64,000 bases of DNA, taken from Cristatella mucedo (Eukaryota; Bryozoa; Phylactolaemata; Cristatellidae). Positions 23,456 to 35,297 of the stretch are shown in pieces. The position numbers were made by a program, and so were the translations under genes. The stretch covers positions 1,807,393 to 1,871,392 of the forward strand of contig WPIO01000044.1 in assembly GCA_009760855.2 (NCBI GenBank), written 5' to 3'. Below the pieces are notes generated by a model. That model did not search any database. It was given only the letters and a program-made list of their open reading frames with translations, and was not told where the DNA came from. Numbering within the stretch: the first letter of the stretch is position 1; every line of letters begins with the position of its first letter.

Positions 23456-23615
23456 CAGTTGCCTTGTATGATTGTCCAGGTGGCTGTGGTGCAAGGGATA
23501 TACAGGCAGCGCCGTGTGGTGGCTGTACCACTTCGAGAGCAGGGTCAGCACTTCAGCCTACCCCTACTCGGCTATCACCACAAATTTATACAATTGGGAG
23601 CACCACTGAGTGATG
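23456..23615 (+). CDS. GAREM: GAREM-like exon 3: CABIT domain
   Basis: The acceptor CCCTTTTTTCAG precedes CAG TTG CCT; the exon enters in phase 0 and ends in phase 1 at GATG|GTAAGTATG, a near-perfect donor. It encodes a beta-rich segment with IVQVAVVQGIY, RRVVAVPLREQGQHFSLPL and YHHKFIQLG, typical of the middle of a CABIT domain (alternating hydrophobic strands, a Pro-Leu turn). The TTCAGCAG acceptor is a NAGNAG tandem: using the second AG starts the exon at 23459 and removes one glutamine. Confidence 0.85.
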
Positions 23616-23784
23616 GTAAGTATGATCCTCTGACTGATGAGGCTTCTGGGCCAGCCAGCAAAGTAGCAGACACAGCTGCAAAAGTGTCAATGGTGACTTT
23701 GAATCTGACCTGGCAATTACTGCTTGGATTTTGCTTAGCAATAGCAGGATTGAGCTAAGGGTCAGCCCTTGACCTTTCCTGGGG

Positions 23785-23945
23785 CATGGGATATAATATA
23801 AATATAATTCATTTATATAGCACCCCAAGAGAACTTAATCTCTATTCAGGGGCTTCACATATGCCTCGGGGCTCGAGCCCACGACCTCAGTCAGACCTTG
23901 GTCGGGGTGAGCACCTTAACCGCTAGACCAAACCAGCTCGGCTGG
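23785..23945 (-). mobile_element. SINE-2 copy
   Basis: Complete on the - strand: tail ATTCATTTATATAGCACCCC at left, B box GGGCTCGAGCCC, head ending CCAAACCAGCTCGG. It starts about 170 bases after the exon 3 donor. Confidence 0.85.
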
Positions 23946-24041
23946 ATCGATCATGGGAAGGTAAGTGGATGCGTCAGGAAGCCTAAGCCGACAAGGGCCT
24001 GCTGGCACCCTTTCCATGGTTCATTTGGTTTATGTATTCAA

Positions 24042-24092
24042 GCTTTCGAATGAAATGGGTTGCCTCATAGGCACTCCATTTCATTCGAAAGC
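24042..24092. repeat. hairpin with 17-bp perfect outer arms
   Basis: 24042-24058 is the exact reverse complement of 24076-24092. Inside, TGCCT/AGGCA (24061-24065 and 24069-24073) pair again, leaving a three-base loop: a 51-base nearly complete hairpin. Confidence 0.9.
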
Positions 24093-25379
24093 AAATGGTG
24101 GCAGCTATCCTGAGCTGGGGCCTCTCACTAGCCTGCTGCTTGGAAAAGACTGGCAAAGTCTGCCCGGCCTTGGCCATACTGCATCTAAATGTACCATCGT
24201 CAGCATGATGAGTCGCTGCTTCTGGTAAAAGCAGAGCACCGAGGCCATTGCATTATGGATGGCTACTCACTTCCACCATGGAGCTTTAGGATGGGGCATT
24301 AGGGCATCTTTACATATACACTAGCGGCAGTAGGTTTTGCCACATTTGGCCTCCTGTGAGTATGGCCGTTATATCTTGGCCGGTAGGTGATGAAAATCTT
24401 GTGAATTGATGGTAAAATCTAAAAATTTGGTTTTATTCATTGGCTATGAAGAAATAGCGATTTGCTCCCCAACATATTGCCCAGGAGGACCACAGAATGC
24501 TGAGTCACTGAGACCCAAAAGTAGGCGCATTTGTTGATGCCTCCTTAGTAACCGGGAAGGCCAGTTGAATTAAAGATTTTGGTTGGTGCTTGGGTTAGAG
24601 GTATATTCTGCTCACCCGTGGCTGTGCTGCATGACAATATTTCAAGAACATCTGCTAGCAGAGCAAGTGTGGTTGTGCCTTTAAATGTTGCCCGCACAAG
24701 TATACTAATTTTGCAAGCATTATTCGTCTAATCGAATGAATCGACATATTCTTGACAAACTAGCACACCGGAGAAATTGGGTTTACCTTATTTCTCCGGA
24801 TCACTGGCGAATTATGGTACATAGTGCTAATGGTTTGGCATGCACTACCATCTGTTGTAACTCGGTAACTTGGCTAGTCCATGCCAGCCCGAATAGAAGA
24901 AATGATTGCTAATCGACTAGCCTTTAAATTTGATCGGAGAGGAGCTACATCCTACTAGCACTTGTCCTTCTGACCACTCGTCTTGGGATTTTTAAAATAA
25001 GTAAATCCTGCGTTGGGCTGTTGCATGTATTCTGGCATTGATTAAACTTGCTTGGTCATTCGGGTAGATTTTAAAACTGCCCACAGCAATAGTCGACCAG
25101 GCAGCCATAGTTAGAATGGGTTTAGCAAAACCCATGGTCAGTGGTATATACACTCGGTTACAAAAAAGATCCTCGGTATATGGCTACAGTCCCTGTGGCT
25201 GCTACTCTGGATAATAATATGACTGCATTATCGTCTACGGTTCCGGGCATAGCGATGCAGCATGCAAAAATATTTATTGACAGCCAGTAAGCAAACAGAT
25301 ACTTGGTTGTTATATGCGCTGGTGCCGCCCAACCAGTATTCTGATTGACCTCCCTTATTTTCCCAGGCACAGAGGCCTC
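24093..25379. other. intron 3, no recognisable feature
   Basis: Unique sequence apart from a 10-bp hairpin (24768-24777 with 24790-24799). Confidence 0.4.
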
Positions 25380-25570
25380 AAACTTCTGCTTTGCTTCGTT
25401 TCTTCTGCTAGAGCACTCCACGATGCCTGAATATCATGTAAAAGGTTGACTGTTCTTAGTTAAACACACCATCTCAGCTGCTTGTCGATGGCATATCACA
25501 AATATTCTATGAGATTCGTATCCGGTGACTGGCTGGACCACTTCAGCAGCACCACACTTGATTCATAAAA
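25380..25570 (-). mobile_element. Tc1/mariner transposase relic
   Basis: - strand reading around 25545-25440: KWSSQSPDTNLIEYL, then a stop and DKQLRWCV, the same Tc1 block as at 15.0 and 17.9 kb, followed by a broken C-terminus. Confidence 0.65.
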
Positions 25571-27579
25571 TATAAGTGCTTTACTGACCCAGCAGTAGCC
25601 AAGCATAGTGTTTGTGCTTTGCAATCCAACTTCCTTGACTGCCAAAAGGTACACATGTTTGTCCATAATACTTTCAATCCGACGGACCTTTCATGGCAAA
25701 GCAGCCTCAAACCATCACAATTTCCTGCCGAATTTCACAGAAAATTGAAGTCAGTCCTCCCGATACGTCCCATCTTTCCTTCAACCAACCTGTATGTACT
25801 GCTTTCTGTTCAAAATACTCTGCACTTTAGTCCTTCATCCATATAACAATTTCAGTTGCCCTCTGTTCAGTGGGCATGGTCGTGGGTCCACCTTAAGCAG
25901 TCTGCTTAATGACAGCTGGTGAGCAGATGCTTTCGTTTTGCAAACTACCCGAAAATTAGCCGGGCACTGGTTTCGTAAGTCTTTCTAAGCTGTCCAGATC
26001 CAGCTGCATAGGCCAACGATCCAGTCCCAGTACATTTGTCAATATGAATGCAAACTGTGAAACCACCAATCCCAAGCCATCGTTCAATCTCACAATTGCT
26101 AAGGGCTTACGAATGCAGCACTATCAGCATCTCCTTAGCATAGTCACTGCAGTGTTGCATTTTCATCCACCATTTTGTTGCTACTCATGGCAGAGCGAAA
26201 TATGGACACTGGCTGGATATAAGTGTTATCCTTGCGGTACAGTGCAGGAATGCTCAGAAATGCTATGCAGGTTAAAGCTTTAGCAGCGATCCTCCTTGCA
26301 CATTAACGAGAGTAGTTACAGAGAAGTTGCTGCAAGCTAGCAACTGGTCGTGGTCCCTGCAGGGCAGGCCTGCTGGCTCATTATGGATGTCATTGCTTGC
26401 AACTGAGTTTCATATTCAGTGATACCTGGTTGGTCTGTTTCACAATACCATACTTTATTGCAATGATGTGTGCCTCCTTGTTCATCTGACCAGTGCCTTT
26501 TATATAGCATTTCTATGGTGCGACCGGTGGCTGCCTTGATGCATGAGAAGTTTTTAATGTCTGCCCCCAGCCTCTTCCAATTGCCGAGCCTGACCGATGT
26601 GAATTGGTCCCAGAGGCCCGGTGAAGGAAAGCGAAGCATGGGTAGCAGTTAGCATTCTCTGTGATAAAGGAATACTCCAGCAAGTTGTATGTCGAAAATA
26701 GGATGACTGAGAGCCAGGTATGACTTTTTCAAATTACTGACTTGTTCGTATGCATCGCATGCATCCTAATGAGGCTCAGTGCTTACAGTGCATGTGCATA
26801 ACCCGTCGGGGCATAATTGAGTGTCGAAAGAAATAGTTCATGGTGGGTCAGTTAGTAGTGTGTTACAGGTTTTATGCAACACGAACCGGTCGTACCGATT
26901 TAAACGATACAAATCTTCTAGAACCAGGTGTAACAAACCTCACATGCGATTGCTTGCGAAGGTCTTGACGGCTAGAGAACAACAAAATATCGGCACAACA
27001 AAAAACCAGCACAACAAAATATCTTTCAGAGGAGCCACGAAACACAACTGTTCAATCTTAGTTACACTTAACTGTTTGTCACTGTTGGTTCTGCCTTTAA
27101 TTCTCTGAAAGCAGTCTCCCCACACTCCTCCAGGGGTATTATTGTTATTCTCTTTTTCGTCTGATCTTTTAACTCGGATGTTGATGTTATTCTTTCGGAT
27201 TTGAACTTCAACCACTGTTCTTAGGTTAATCTGTCTGTTTAATTTGCTTGAAGTCCTTGGCTGGGGGCATTTTTTGCTTCCCTAACAGCTTGACATCTCT
27301 TCTGACTGTGTCTCTGTCAGTGTAGTAGCTTCTAGCTCCAGGTATTTTAGCCTTAGTAGGTTTTGCTGTCAGATTAACCCCATGGCCAGCTTTGACTTAA
27401 CTAATGGGGCTTCCTAGCTAGATTGGCGCCTGAGGTTGCTCCAATCGCCCTAGTGAAAACCTATTGATGCAAAGGCCCCACATAATTGATGATTTAGAGC
27501 TGCTTCTATTCAGATGCAGGTTCACGGCTCCTGCCCTCCCCCTTGGCTCCACCACTCGTGTTAATCTGACTGTTAACTT
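25571..27579. other. intron 3, no recognisable feature
   Basis: Unique sequence. The 100-codon frame at 26639-26337 (-) has a protein-like composition but no domain that I recognise. Confidence 0.35.
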
Positions 27580-27609
27580 GGCTTCCCTTTGCAGCAAATG
27601 CAAAGCGCC

Positions 27610-27682
<73 letters not shown>

Positions 27683-27722
27683 AGTTCTCTGAGGGCGCTT
27701 TATCAAGTGCATTATTATTATT
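27580..27722 (+). mobile_element. LINE-A 3' tail with internal (GA)n expansion
   Basis: TTTGCAGCAAATGCAAAGCG, CCTA, then about 34 GA units (27612-27680), then TTGAGTTCTCTGAGGGCGCT and ATT repeats. The expansion replaces the family's AAAGAGA. Confidence 0.9.
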
Positions 27723-28616
27723 AATTTGTTTGCTGGTCTATTAATCTGAACCAAGGAATAAGCTGCGCTTGCTTTTATGTGCAGCTGATTGGCCTGCTAA
27801 GTGTAATCTGCCTTAATGCAATGACTGCTGGGCGACAGGAACTAAGGTAAGTGCTAGCAGCTTCTGGATTTTCAAAGTAAATATCCCTAGAAAAATACAG
27901 CAAAGGGTAGCAGTTTTCTGTGAAATTGGCTATACAGGCTCTTTGCCCGACTGTTGTGTGAGCCTGAATATTTTCTTTCCCCTAATAAACCGCTGCAAAA
28001 GACCCTCCAGCTCTGAACTTCCTAGTGTGTCTGATGAGTGAATGAATGATGAATCAGCTGGCAGGAAGTGATTTTGGCTGGTGCAGCCTGTGCCTTTTTA
28101 GTAGCATGCTTCCATCAGTTGGCTGAGTACTGGTGTGTCACAAAGCCCTCACGTGACTCATCGGTGTGCAACAAGAAACATTGACCTTGCTCAAATCCTC
28201 CAGGTGGTAACCTAGTTATCTTGCCTTAGCTAAGTCGGTCTCTGCCCTTAATTGGTGTAGATTGTTTAGTTCACAGACGGCTGGATGGCATGGCTCAGTT
28301 CCTCCTGGCAATTTGCCCAACCGATGCCCATATAATGCCATGCAGTGCCCAGCTGTTCTCAGACCAGGCCCTCTGCACTCCTGCTGGGGGATAATACTTG
28401 AACTGCTACTGTCCTAGAAGAGCTCTCGGCGATGATCGCATGTAACATACCAGCATACATGTGTGCATGCTTTCTAATTATGCAAGCATAGCCTCCGAAA
28501 GAGCTACACTGTATACACTGCAGTCATGTCGGTGACAGGCTAGTTTATCGACGAAGTGTCAGCCATGCATTAGCACAGAATAAATTGCAGTGAATTTCAT
28601 TTTGTTGCCTTAGCAG
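27723..28616. other. end of intron 3
   Basis: No recognisable feature before the exon 4 acceptor. Confidence 0.4.
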
Positions 28617-28778
28617 CATCTGCAACCAAGAGCTCCACCCTTGATGTCCTTTTGAAAGCAAAAAAGCTACCTATTGCCGTGAGATTTGCCGACAACAAGC
28701 TTCATCAGAATTATGGTGACTTAACGCTCGTGAAGCAGTATGATGAACTTTACTTCTATGGGCACAACATTGCTGACG
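28617..28778 (+). CDS. GAREM: GAREM-like exon 4: CABIT domain
   Basis: The exon enters in phase 1 after TTGCCTTAGCAG and ends in phase 1 at GACG|GTAAAT. It encodes VLLKAKKLPIAVRFADN then YGDLTLVKQYDELYFYG. The Leu-Pro followed by a hydrophobic strand, then a Gly-x-Leu-x-Leu strand and an acidic-Leu-Tyr strand, is the repeated half-motif of CABIT domains. A second NAGNAG acceptor allows a start at 28614, adding one alanine. Flanks are unique, AT-rich intron. Confidence 0.87.
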
Positions 28779-30624
28779 GTAAATTAAAATGCTAAATTGC
28801 AATGTCAGTTTTTTGCATTTGCTTTAGTATTGAGGTAACAACTTGGTTGTTAGGCAAAGTATGTATCGAATAATTGCCAGCTGTAACTAGCCTTGAATGC
28901 CTGACCAGGTTTAATAGAATGATTGCATTTTTGCACTATCTGTATACACTGTGTAGCAGAGCTTTTAATAGCCAAAAATATCAGTGAATTCCATTGACAT
29001 AGTAAATTTAGCACAACACTGTGACAATTGTCAATAAAAATGTCGCCAGTATTTTTCACTAAGTTTTGCAGTGTTGCAATGTACGTGTCTAGAGAAGACA
29101 TCTACGTATTTTCGTGACATGATCTTCGGTAGTCGAACCAGTCACCCAAGGGCTTAACTTGAAAACATATGAAGATTATGATATAAACTACTCTATATGT
29201 TATGCAGAAATTTTGGATTATTTTGTAAAACGTGAAGACATTAATTAGTGTTAAGCCAGGGAATGAGATAGTGAGTTGACATCTAGCCACTGACACGGGT
29301 AAGTAAAGGCGATGGCTTGCAGACATTGTAATAGCAATATGAGCCTGGGATGTGAGAAACGAGTTGACATGAAGGAACAAGCAGATAAAAAAATTCTGGC
29401 TTGGCGATATGTTTTAATAGCACTCTAAGCGTGTACCATGAGCTACGAGGTGATGTGAAGAAATAAAAAGAGGTTTATTCACGGTATATGTCATTTTGAG
29501 GATTTGGTATGCTCTGGTTATACAGCATTGAGCAAATGCTGGTAGGCAAGTGGAGTCGTGAAATTGGGCTTACCATCTAGATGATAATTGCAGCTGGTAG
29601 ATCGATCATTTTAGCCGCATGAAAAGACGATTGACTTAATGTATATGCAAATCCTTGTATGTGGGAATGCCGACTTCTACACAGCCTTCAACCAGGAGCA
29701 ATGAATTTGCAACTGTGACCGTTTTAGCACTGTCCCTGCAAAGAAATGTGGCTGGCAAGACATTCTCTTTTCTTCACCAGGAGCTGCTTACTGAACGTAG
29801 ACAATGATCTGGAATGCCTGGCATACATTTCCTTCACTTGTGTGCACGATAATCTGGATCGAAGGATTGGCTTGATGAGATGGATGTAAGGAATGGCTGG
29901 CTGAGTGAGCCCTCCTCATTCCCACCCTGTCGGATATTGTCATGATGGAAGACCTAATGACATAGTAAATGAAAAAAAAACACTTGAATGGTTATAAGTT
30001 CTAGTGATCAGAAATATAAACCCGTGTGTGAGTCCCTGAGGCATGTTGTAGTCATGCTTTTGGTTAGCATAAATATTAACTCGTGATCTGACTTGCTGAG
30101 GTTAGTGGTCTTGTTGGTCTAGCAACTCCAGCCAACTCTCAGGGGCAGCACCCTAGTTTCTGCCTAGAATATTTACACGAGCATGACTGGTGCAACAGCA
30201 GCATGCTGTGCACTGGCAGCCGAGAATCTATGGGATGTCAGAAGCCGGGTAGGAAACTATTATGTTTAAGGCCTCCTGACTTTCTTTATGATGATACAAC
30301 TTATGTTTGGAAACCGCAAAGCTGATGCTATTGCTTCTGTTCCGTTCTGTCTGTAGAGCTGGTGAGTTGATAGAACTGAAGCACCTGTAGTGTCTGAGAT
30401 CGATGACCAGCCCCCCAACCTTAGCATGGGTACCACCCTACCTATCCATTGCGCTAGTGCTGCAATATCGCTTTTGGCGTTTACTATCTGGCTAAGGTTT
30501 TATTTTCATTTGCTGCATTATACTTGACTATTTGAATCCTTTGATCTATTCGTATACATTTCTTTTTTGCAGTTTATTTAGGCCTGTTTTAAAGCCTAAC
30601 CTTTAAAAATCAGTATGTCTCCTG
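28779..30624. other. intron 4, no recognisable feature
   Basis: AT-rich unique sequence. Confidence 0.4.
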
Positions 30625-30892
30625 TAATGTAATGTAATGTATCTCCGTCAGTAACTCCACCAAGTCAAAAAGACCATGTGGGTGTTACGCAGGAGAGTTT
30701 TGTATAGCGCACTCACAGCCTAAGCGGCTTTCGGTACGCATTCGGTAGCCAACAGACTTCGTCTCACGCAACAAAGAGAAAGTGGGAAGCATAGCAGAGT
30801 TAGGAGAGCAGTTGAGGTAGTGAGTAGCATAGAAGTAGCAGTTCAGGACCGCTGAAAAAGACGTGCCATAGTCGGCAGTTGGAGAGTAGCTT
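30625..30892 (-). mobile_element. LINE-B 3' fragment
   Basis: GTAATGTAATGTATCTCCGT at left, then the 3' UTR and last codons; ends abruptly at GGAGAGTAG and joins a LINE-A fragment in the opposite orientation. Confidence 0.85.
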
Positions 30893-31384
30893 CTGCATGC
30901 AATCTGGGTATCCTATGCCAAAACGAACTTTTGATAGACGACCACATAAACTGTCATTTTCAAGTCTGTGCACTTTCATCTCCATAACATTGCAATAATT
31001 CGGGGTTCTTAGATAAGGTTAACATTCATTTGCGAAGTCCGCTCTAGAATTCTTTAACTCACATATATCGTCTTGCCTGTGCGATATGTTGCATGAAGGT
31101 GTTGCAAAACTCTACAACTATCATTGCCTGTCTTGAACGACGCAACGCTCACAATAGTCCACTTCTCACCGACCGTGCAGTGGCTCTACATCACGTAGCC
31201 TCTCGACTTATAGGGCTTGTCACTTGCTTGTATGTCTTAATCAGGCTTGGCATCGTACGACTTGCTTTTATGACTCGAGTCATTTAGTGTGCTTCTAACC
31301 AACCTCAATCTTTTGGAGACCAAGCCTCCAGTTCCTATACTCCCAAAGTCCAGAACTCACTTTTGACTGTGGTCACAATAACCC
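30893..31384 (+). mobile_element. LINE-A relic, degraded
   Basis: Follows the order of LINE-A coding sequence (GACGACCACAT..., CATAACATTGC..., TGTTGCATGAAGGTGTTGCAAAACTCTAC..., AATCTTTTGGAGACCAAG) with many changes; no 3' tail. Confidence 0.65.
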
Positions 31385-31765
31385 TTAAGCCGTGATAGCA
31401 CCACTGGACACTACCTTAGTCCTGAGGTCGTGGGTTCGAATCCTACGGTGGGCAATCCTTTATTGCCTCTGCAAGGGGTGGTGAAAGTAGTAAAGGCTCT
31501 TCTGCCGCGTTATGTAATGTAATGTATCTACGTCTGTAACTCCAGAAAGTCATAAAGACTATGTGGGTGTGACAAAAGAGAGTTTTGAATAGCGCACTCA
31601 CAGTCTAAGCGGCTTTCGGTACGTATTCGGTAGCCAACAGACTTTATCTCACGCAACAATGAGAAAGTGGGAAACATAGCAGAGTCCGTAGAGCAGTTGA
31701 GGTTGTGAGTAGCTTGAAAGTACAAAAGAGGCTTTTAAATCAGTTAGTACCTTTTTTACCTTGAC
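31385..31765 (+). mobile_element. SINE-1 copy split by an insertion
   Basis: 31385-31510 carries head and middle (B box GGGTTCGAATCC, GGTGGGCAATCC, AAAGGCTCTTCTGCCGC). The last part (TACAAAAGAGGCTTTTAAATCAG) resumes at 31721. The LINE-B piece 31511-31720 lies between. Confidence 0.85.
31511..31720 (-). mobile_element. LINE-B 3' fragment inserted in SINE-1
   Basis: TATGTAATGTAATGTATCTAC at left through to the last coding codons; 5' truncated to about 210 bases. Confidence 0.85.
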
Positions 31766-32699
31766 AGAGATTTAATTTGCTTCAATATTGGGAATGTTTT
31801 GCTTTACAGTCCCCGTTCGATTTAGCCTTTTAAGTGCTAGCACCAAACGCGTACCAAATAGAGTAACTCTGATATAATGACAGCCATACCAATCTTTTGA
31901 TTGTGCTGCACAATTGAAATTTACTGGTTGTGCAACCTGTTCAGCTTTCTCTTTATTGACCGAGAACACATATGGCTATACATAGTTGTGGCTCAAACCA
32001 ATATTTAGTTTGGGATCCATACCATGCAGGTCTTCAGTAAGCAGTTTTTTAGCAGTGCCACAATTGAGCTTGTATCAAACGGTTACGTATGTAAGGTATG
32101 CCTTTCTTTGGCCATGGTTCTCAGTAGCAGGTGAGCATAATAACGTGTAGTGCCTACTTAGCTGCTGACTCCACCTGTTGATTGCCAGGTCACAGTGCTT
32201 TGGATAAAATCATCGTCAAGCAGCTCGAAATATAGACCGCCATCCATTAAGTTGTATAGCCAATATGTCTTGAATCAGCTTGCTTACTAAGCCATTTTTG
32301 CCTCTTCACTTAAATGCTTTGGTGGCTGGTTTTAATGAAGCGGTCAAGTCATACTCAACTCAATGCAATTTTTCCAGCCTGCAGCTTAAACAGGCAATAG
32401 ATTTCTTTGTCGTAACTGGCTCTTAGCCGAGTTGCTACACAACTGGATGGTCAGCATGCACACCCAGTTTGTATGACAATGATTGGCTCCGGGATTGGAT
32501 GATCCCGGGATTCGGTGTCACTACTCACTGTTTGCTCACAGGTCACTGTTTGCTTACAATATATTTAATAAATGGCTAGCTCAAAGTTTGGCTAGAGCTG
32601 TGCATGACTTAAGGCCACGTGATCAGGCTTTCCGCAAGAAAAAATGTACCCCCCCCCGTGGTGACTTGGCCAATGGCAGCCTCGTGTAATTTTTCTGTA
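31766..32699. other. intron 4, no recognisable feature
   Basis: Unique AT-rich sequence; short chance frames only. Confidence 0.4.
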
Positions 32700-32830
32700 T
32701 CTGCTGTCCCAGTATAATAACAATAATAATAATACATTTGTGTCGCACCCTCTGAGACAGTTGCTGAAAAGGAAGTATGATCGAATGGTCAATGGTAGCA
32801 GGCACAGTGACTGCACGCAAATCATAGTGT
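32700..32830 (-). mobile_element. LINE-A 3' tail, degraded
   Basis: AATAATAATAATAC, then CGCACCCTCTGAGA and TGATCGAATGGTCAATGGTA, similar to - strand LINE-A 3' ends elsewhere in the window. Confidence 0.55.
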
Positions 32831-33099
32831 TATGAGCCCACCCAGCATTCACCTAAGATCCTGTGATTTGTGCTGTTAAGCATTAACCATGGCTAGTGTG
32901 AGGCTTACAACATCAAGCTGTCCTATGCTGACACTGTGGGCCTACTATACCACCATTCTTTGTACCATTGGGCTTGCTGAAGAGGTTGTACACTGCCGTT
33001 TGTTGAGGCTAAACCACCGGCTGTTATACAGCTGGTGGAGCTCAGCGAACTATGCATTTGGTTTTCCTGCTGTTGCTCTGATTCCATTTTCTTTTTGAC

Positions 33100-33210
33100 C
33101 CTAGTGGAAAAGGCCCTTGCCTTTGATGACCGAGGTCATAGGCTCGAGCCCTTCAGCATGTATGAAGTGCCTTGATAGAGATTAAGTCTTGTAGGGCACT
33201 ATGGTGCAGA
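33100..33210 (+). mobile_element. SINE-2 copy
   Basis: GGCTCGAGCCC B box, TGAAGTGCCTTGATAGAGAT, AAGTCTTGTAGGGCACTATG tail. Confidence 0.7.
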
Positions 33211-33434
33211 TTTGTAAATTTGTATTTTTTCTTGAATAGTACTTGAAAAATAATTCCTGTACTTTGTGGTTTCCAGAGTCACACACGTGGTCTCATATTA
33301 TCAGCACGAGTATGCATTAGATACGTGAGGTTGGCATGTTGACATTTTATCACTGTAGTGGCTTTGGAAATAGAACGATTTAGAATTGCTGGTGTTAAAA
33401 TAAATGTTTCAAATAGGTATTGATTAAGTAGAAT

Positions 33435-34990
33435 CAGCAGAGTCAGCATTGCTTAGGGTATACAACGACCTACTTAGGAATGCAGACATGGATAGCATGT
33501 CACTGCTTGTTTTGCTCGATCTTACGGCAGCTTTTGATACTATCGATCACAAAGTTCTTCTAGAGCGCCTCTCATCTCGCCTGGGCATCACTGGCACTTC
33601 ACTACAATGGTTCAGGTCTTATCTCAGTAGGAGACTCAAGAGTATTGACGTGAATGGACAAGGATCATCTGAGGTACCTCTGAAATATGGGTTACCTCAG
33701 GGCTCCATGCTAGGTCCGGTTCTTTTCATGGTTTATACTCTTCCTCTTGCTGATGTGATTGCAAAGCACAATCTAGGCTTTCCTTCTATGGGGATGACAC
33801 TCAGTTGTTCCTTTGCTTTGATCCCTCCCAGCCTTCGAGCACCTCAAATTCTCTAAACTCACTAGCTGCATGTATTGATGACATCCGCACATGGATGGCA
33901 GCAAATTTTCTAAAACTAAACGATGATAAAACTAACGTACTAGTTATGGGCAAACCCAGTGTGATTCACAAATTGGAAAGGCTGACTCTCAAAATTGGCT
34001 ATGCCAGGATATCTCCTGTTGAGTCAGCTCGAAATCAAGGTGTCATGTTCCAAAGTGACCTCTCGTTAGACGACCACATTAGCTCCACAGTCAAATCTGC
34101 CTACTTTCAGCTACATAGCTTTGCTAAAATTCGGGCTTGTTTAGATAAGGATACCACGTCTAAGTTGGTCCATGCATTCGTGACATCCAGTCTCGACTTC
34201 TGCAACTCACTGCTTACTGGCCAACCAGCATGTGCGATCAGGCGATTGCAGCTGGTTCAAAACTCTGCAGCTAGGCTTGTCTGTCATGAGCAGCACAGTT
34301 GCCACATCACACCACCTCTTGCCGACCTGAACTGGCTACCAGTCAAACAACGGATTGACTTCAAGGTTTTGTCGCTCACTTTTAGGTCCTTTCATTCTAT
34401 GGCTCCAGCCTATCTCTCAGATCTACTCCCCCACCAGGCCAAGCATCGTACCACCTGCTTTTCGGAATCCAACAGTTTACCAATACCTCGTACAAACCTC
34501 TAATCCTTTGGAGACCGTGCATTTAATTTGTATGCTCCTAAAGCCTGGAACTCACTCCCGACTTGTGTCAGAACATTCCCTGACTTGACTGCGTTTAAAA
34601 AGAACTAAAAAACACGCCTATTTAAGACAGCATTTAGTGGGTCGCTTATACGAGCTGACACTGTGCATGCTGCCACTAACCACATTTGCATGCTGACCCT
34701 GTGCATGTCACCCCTAACCATGTTATTCATGTTGTTTATCAAGCACGATATTACTCACCATTCAGTTGCATTTCCCTTTGCAGCAGATGTAAAGCGCCTA
34801 GAAAGGGATTGAGTTCTCTGAGGGAGTTCTCTGAGTTCTCACCCCTAACCATATTATTCATGTTCTTTTTTTATCAAGCATGATATTACTCAGCATTCAA
34901 TTGCATTTCCCTTTGCAAATGTAAAGTGTCTAGAAAGAGATCGAGTTCTCTGAGGGCGCTTTATCAAGTGCATAATTTTTATTGTTATTA
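33435..34990 (+). mobile_element. LINE-A copy with broken reverse transcriptase
   Basis: Frame 33449-33856 carries motifs A (VLLDLTAAFDTIDH) and B (GLPQGSMLGPVLF). A base loss near 33782 shifts the frame, which resumes at 33805-34503 and ends early. The active-site codons read YGDD rather than YADD. After the 3' UTR the terminal part is repeated: one end at about 34830 and a second, full end with the poly(ATT)-like tail at 34990. This copy starts about 65 bases further 5' than the one at 7433. Confidence 0.88.
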
Positions 34991-35129
34991 GAATCTAATC
35001 TTCTGTCTAATCCATGCTCCGGTTCCCTCGGGCTACAAAGTGTATTTTATGGCTAGCCGAGGACCTTACTGCTGTTAACTTAATGACCTCAATATATTTT
35101 GTCATAGAAGTATTTTGATCATATTTTAG

Positions 35130-35297
35130 GATGCATCTGCCTGCCTATGACTGTTATACCAGTTTACCTGGACATTGCACTCAGTATTGGGGAAGGTGTG
35201 GTTAATGGAAATGCCAACGACTGGCTTCTGCTCAAAGACACTTACATTCAAGAATCGCAGAGGCTTCTCAAAGATGTGATCATTCGGGGCTACATGG
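35130..35297 (+). CDS. GAREM: GAREM-like exon 5: C-terminal CABIT segment
   Basis: It enters in phase 1 after CATATTTTAG and leaves in phase 1 at ATGG|GTAAGTATG. It encodes CICLPMTVIPVYLDIAL, then a loop, then QESQRLLKDVIIRGYM. Two cysteines sit in the first strand; core cysteines are part of the definition of the CABIT fold. The Pro-Val-x-Leu-Asp-Ile strand followed by a helix-like end matches the end of the domain. There is no other open frame over this segment that would explain it better. Confidence 0.85.

Noticed and set aside
23231-23758. 175-codon frame taken as one exon
   Set aside because: Only 23456-23615 is CABIT-like; both flanks are read-through beyond clear splice sites.
26337-26639. 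100-codon - strand frame as a gene
   Set aside because: Protein-like composition but no motif, no splice support and not linked by phase to any neighbour.
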